Source of the DNA: Acidobacteriaceae bacterium
Lineage (GTDB): Bacteria; Acidobacteriota; Vicinamibacteria; Vicinamibacterales; CAVVIG01
Assembly: GCA_031274845.1 (NCBI GenBank)
Contig: JAISPN010000302.1
Span: forward strand, 1-13,970
DNA length: 13,970 bases
Direction: 5' to 3'
The notes beneath the pieces were generated by a model that made no database searches, was not told the origin of the DNA, and saw only the letters and a list, made by a program, of their open reading frames with translations. A program made the translations under genes and the position numbers. Of this stretch, positions 12,566 through 13,970 are shown piece by piece (the stretch's first letter is position 1; each line of letters begins with the position of its first letter).

Positions 12566-13970
12566 CGATCCCACCGCATGAGCCGGGACCGCTTCTCCGT
12601 TCGCGTGCTCGTCATCTTCGCTGTTGCCCTCGGCCTGCGGCTGTTGCACGTCTGGCAACTGCGCGGCACGCCGTTCTTCGACGTCCTGCTTGGCGACGCG
12701 CATAGCTACGACGCGTGGGGCCAACGCCTTGCCGCCGGCGACTGGATCGGCACGGACGTCTTCTATCAGGCGCCGCTCTATCCCTATTTCCTCGGCGTGC
12801 TCTACACCGTCTTCGGCCACTCGTTGCTGGCCGTGCGTCTCGTGCAAGCGGTGATTGGCGCCGGGTCTGCCGCGGTGCTCGCGTATGCGGGACGTCAGTG
12901 GTTTTCCGAGCGCGTCGGCACGATCGCGGGCGCGATGCTGGCGCTCTATGCGCCAGCGATCTTCTTCGACGGCCTGCTGCAGAAGTCGGTCCTCGATCTG
13001 TTTCTCTTCGCGCTCACGCTCTGGCTCGCGGCGCGTGTCTACAAACATCCGGAGCGCGGCCGCGAGTGGCTCGCGCTTGGCGTCACCATGGGCGCGCTGA
13101 GCCTGACACGCGAAAACGCGCTCGTGCTCATCGGCGTCGTATTCCTCTGGTCGCTGCTGGGGATAGCGAATCAAGGCTCTCGCGCGAAGAGAAGCCTCGC
13201 CTTCGCCGCGGGGCTCGCGCTCGTGCTGCTCCCCGTGGCCGCGCGCAATTACAGCGTCGGCGGCGGCTTCTATTTGACGACATCGCAGTTCGGACCAAAT
13301 CTGTTCATCGGCAACAACCCGAAGTCCGACGGCACCTACATGTCGCTGCGCTACGGCCGCGGCGCGCCTGAATACGAGCGGCAAGACGCCACCGAGCTTG
13401 CCGAGCACGCGCTTGGACGCACGCTTACGCCGTCGGAAGTGTCGACCTACTGGACCGACCGCGCGCTCGACTTCATCACGTCGCAGCCGGGTCAATGGCT
13501 GCGGCTGCTCGGACAGAAAACGCTGCTCCTGCTCAACGCCAGCGAGATGCTCGACACGGAAAGCCAGGAGAGCTACGCGCAATACTCGCTGCCGTTACGC
13601 GCGATTGGATGGATTGGACACTTCGGCGTGCTCGTGCCGCTCGCCACGCTCGGCCTGATCCTCGCCTGGCCCGACAGGCGCCGTCTCGCGCTGCTCTACG
13701 CCATCACCGCGACCTATTCGGCAAGCGTGCTGATGTTCTACGTTTTCGCGCGCTACCGCCTGCCGCTCGTGCCGCTGTTCATCCTCTTCGGCGCGCACGC
13801 GTTGGCCGCTGTCGCCGCCGCCACCCAGCAGCACCGCCGCGACAAGACCTGGCGCCTCTCCACCGGCATGATCGCGAGCAGCGCGGCCGTCGTCACCGCG
13901 ATCGTCATCGCCAATTGGCCGTTGCTGTCGACACCGCTGATGATGGCGATCACGGAAACCAATCTAGGCA
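12557..13970 (+). CDS. GT39/PMT-like membrane glycosyltransferase (partial, runs off the window)
   Basis: The reading frame is open from the ATG to the last base, giving 471 visible codons and no stop. The first hydrophobic segment is followed by LLGDAHSYDAWGQRLAAGDW and YQAPLYPYFLGVLY, typical of the first luminal loop of ArnT/PMT-type GT-C transferases. In that fold the Asp of GDAHSY is the probable catalytic base (Asp47 counting from 12557). At least eight further membrane helices follow, with a polar loop (FIGNNPKSDGTYMSL) in the middle. Family members use polyprenyl-phosphate sugars and act outside the inner membrane; the acceptor is unknown. Many relatives carry C-terminal TPR repeats, which would lie beyond the edge. 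The in-frame ATG at 12578 is an alternative start; 12557 is preferred for its -10-like element 7 bases upstream. Confidence 0.8.
   Translation, partial: MSDRSHRMSRDRFSVRVLVIFAVALGLRLLHVWQLRGTPFFDVLLGDAHSYDAWGQRLAAGDWIGTDVFYQAPLYPYFLGVLYTVFGHSLLAVRLVQAVIGAGSAAVLAYAGRQWFSERVGTIAGAMLALYAPAIFFDGLLQKSVLDLFLFALTLWLAARVYKHPERGREWLALGVTMGALSLTRENALVLIGVVFLWSLLGIANQGSRAKRSLAFAAGLALVLLPVAARNYSVGGGFYLTTSQFGPNLFIGNNPKSDGTYMSLRYGRGAPEYERQDATELAEHALGRTLTPSEVSTYWTDRALDFITSQPGQWLRLLGQKTLLLLNASEMLDTESQESYAQYSLPLRAIGWIGHFGVLVPLATLGLILAWPDRRRLALLYAITATYSASVLMFYVFARYRLPLVPLFILFGAHALAAVAAATQQHRRDKTWRLSTGMIASSAAVVTAIVIANWPLLSTPLMMAITETNLG

Noticed and set aside
12560..13582. Open frame of 340 codons on the minus strand opposite the glycosyltransferase
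   Set aside because: Glu/Arg/Gln-rich shadow; the plus strand gives a coherent multi-helix GT39-type protein open to the edge.

Overview
The window is GC-rich DNA of bacterial chromosome type, densely packed with secreted and membrane proteins. The gene content (c-type cytochrome/copper-monooxygenase/TPR fusions, secreted NHL propellers, a DUF5818-like secreted protein, a TlpA-type lipoprotein start) resembles Acidobacteriota, perhaps the Vicinamibacteria. That placement is from gene-family memory, not from a marker gene. I see no tRNA, rRNA, CRISPR array, insertion sequence or prophage block.

Layout. Bases 1-174 (-) hold the N-terminus of a lipoprotein that runs off the left edge. Bases 212-853 (-) encode a protein with a sigma-region-4-like helix-turn-helix. 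Upstream of it, 854-1146 looks like a promoter plus a structured leader that contains an intrinsic terminator. Bases 1147-1521 (-) encode a YvlD-type small membrane protein, and 1559-2029 (+) a four-helix membrane protein. Bases 2131-5882 (-) are a tight operon of three tandem NHL beta-propeller paralogues with 31-base gaps. They resemble the lyase half (PAL) of the peptide-amidating enzyme PAM. Bases 5998-7335 (+) encode a HupE/UreJ_2-type membrane protein. Bases 7364-12536 (-) are a second cluster: a cytochrome c-copper monooxygenase-TPR protein, a redoxin, a second cytochrome c-copper monooxygenase-TPR protein and a small secreted DUF5818-like protein. From 12557 (+) to the right edge is a GT39/PMT-type glycosyltransferase, divergent from the cluster across only 20 bases.

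How the genes may work together. The two monooxygenases carry all the copper-ligand positions of peptidylglycine alpha-hydroxylating monooxygenase (PHM): HH, H, HxH and M, at PHM-like spacing. Two of the three NHL proteins carry all the zinc and catalytic positions of PAL (R, H, Y, H, R, H); the middle one has lost the three zinc histidines and the tyrosine. The locus therefore holds candidate partners for both half-reactions of PAM-type chemistry (hydroxylation, then lysis of the carbinolamide), as separate exported proteins. A covalent haem domain may replace ascorbate as electron donor, and a redoxin is encoded next to it. The HupE-like gene between the two operons could supply a metal. The substrate is unknown, and the two-step pathway is inference.

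A second theme is start signals. Four genes without a convincing Shine-Dalgarno have a TANNNT hexamer 7-8 bases before the start codon, which suggests leaderless transcripts. The genes of the NHL operon have ordinary ribosome-binding sites.
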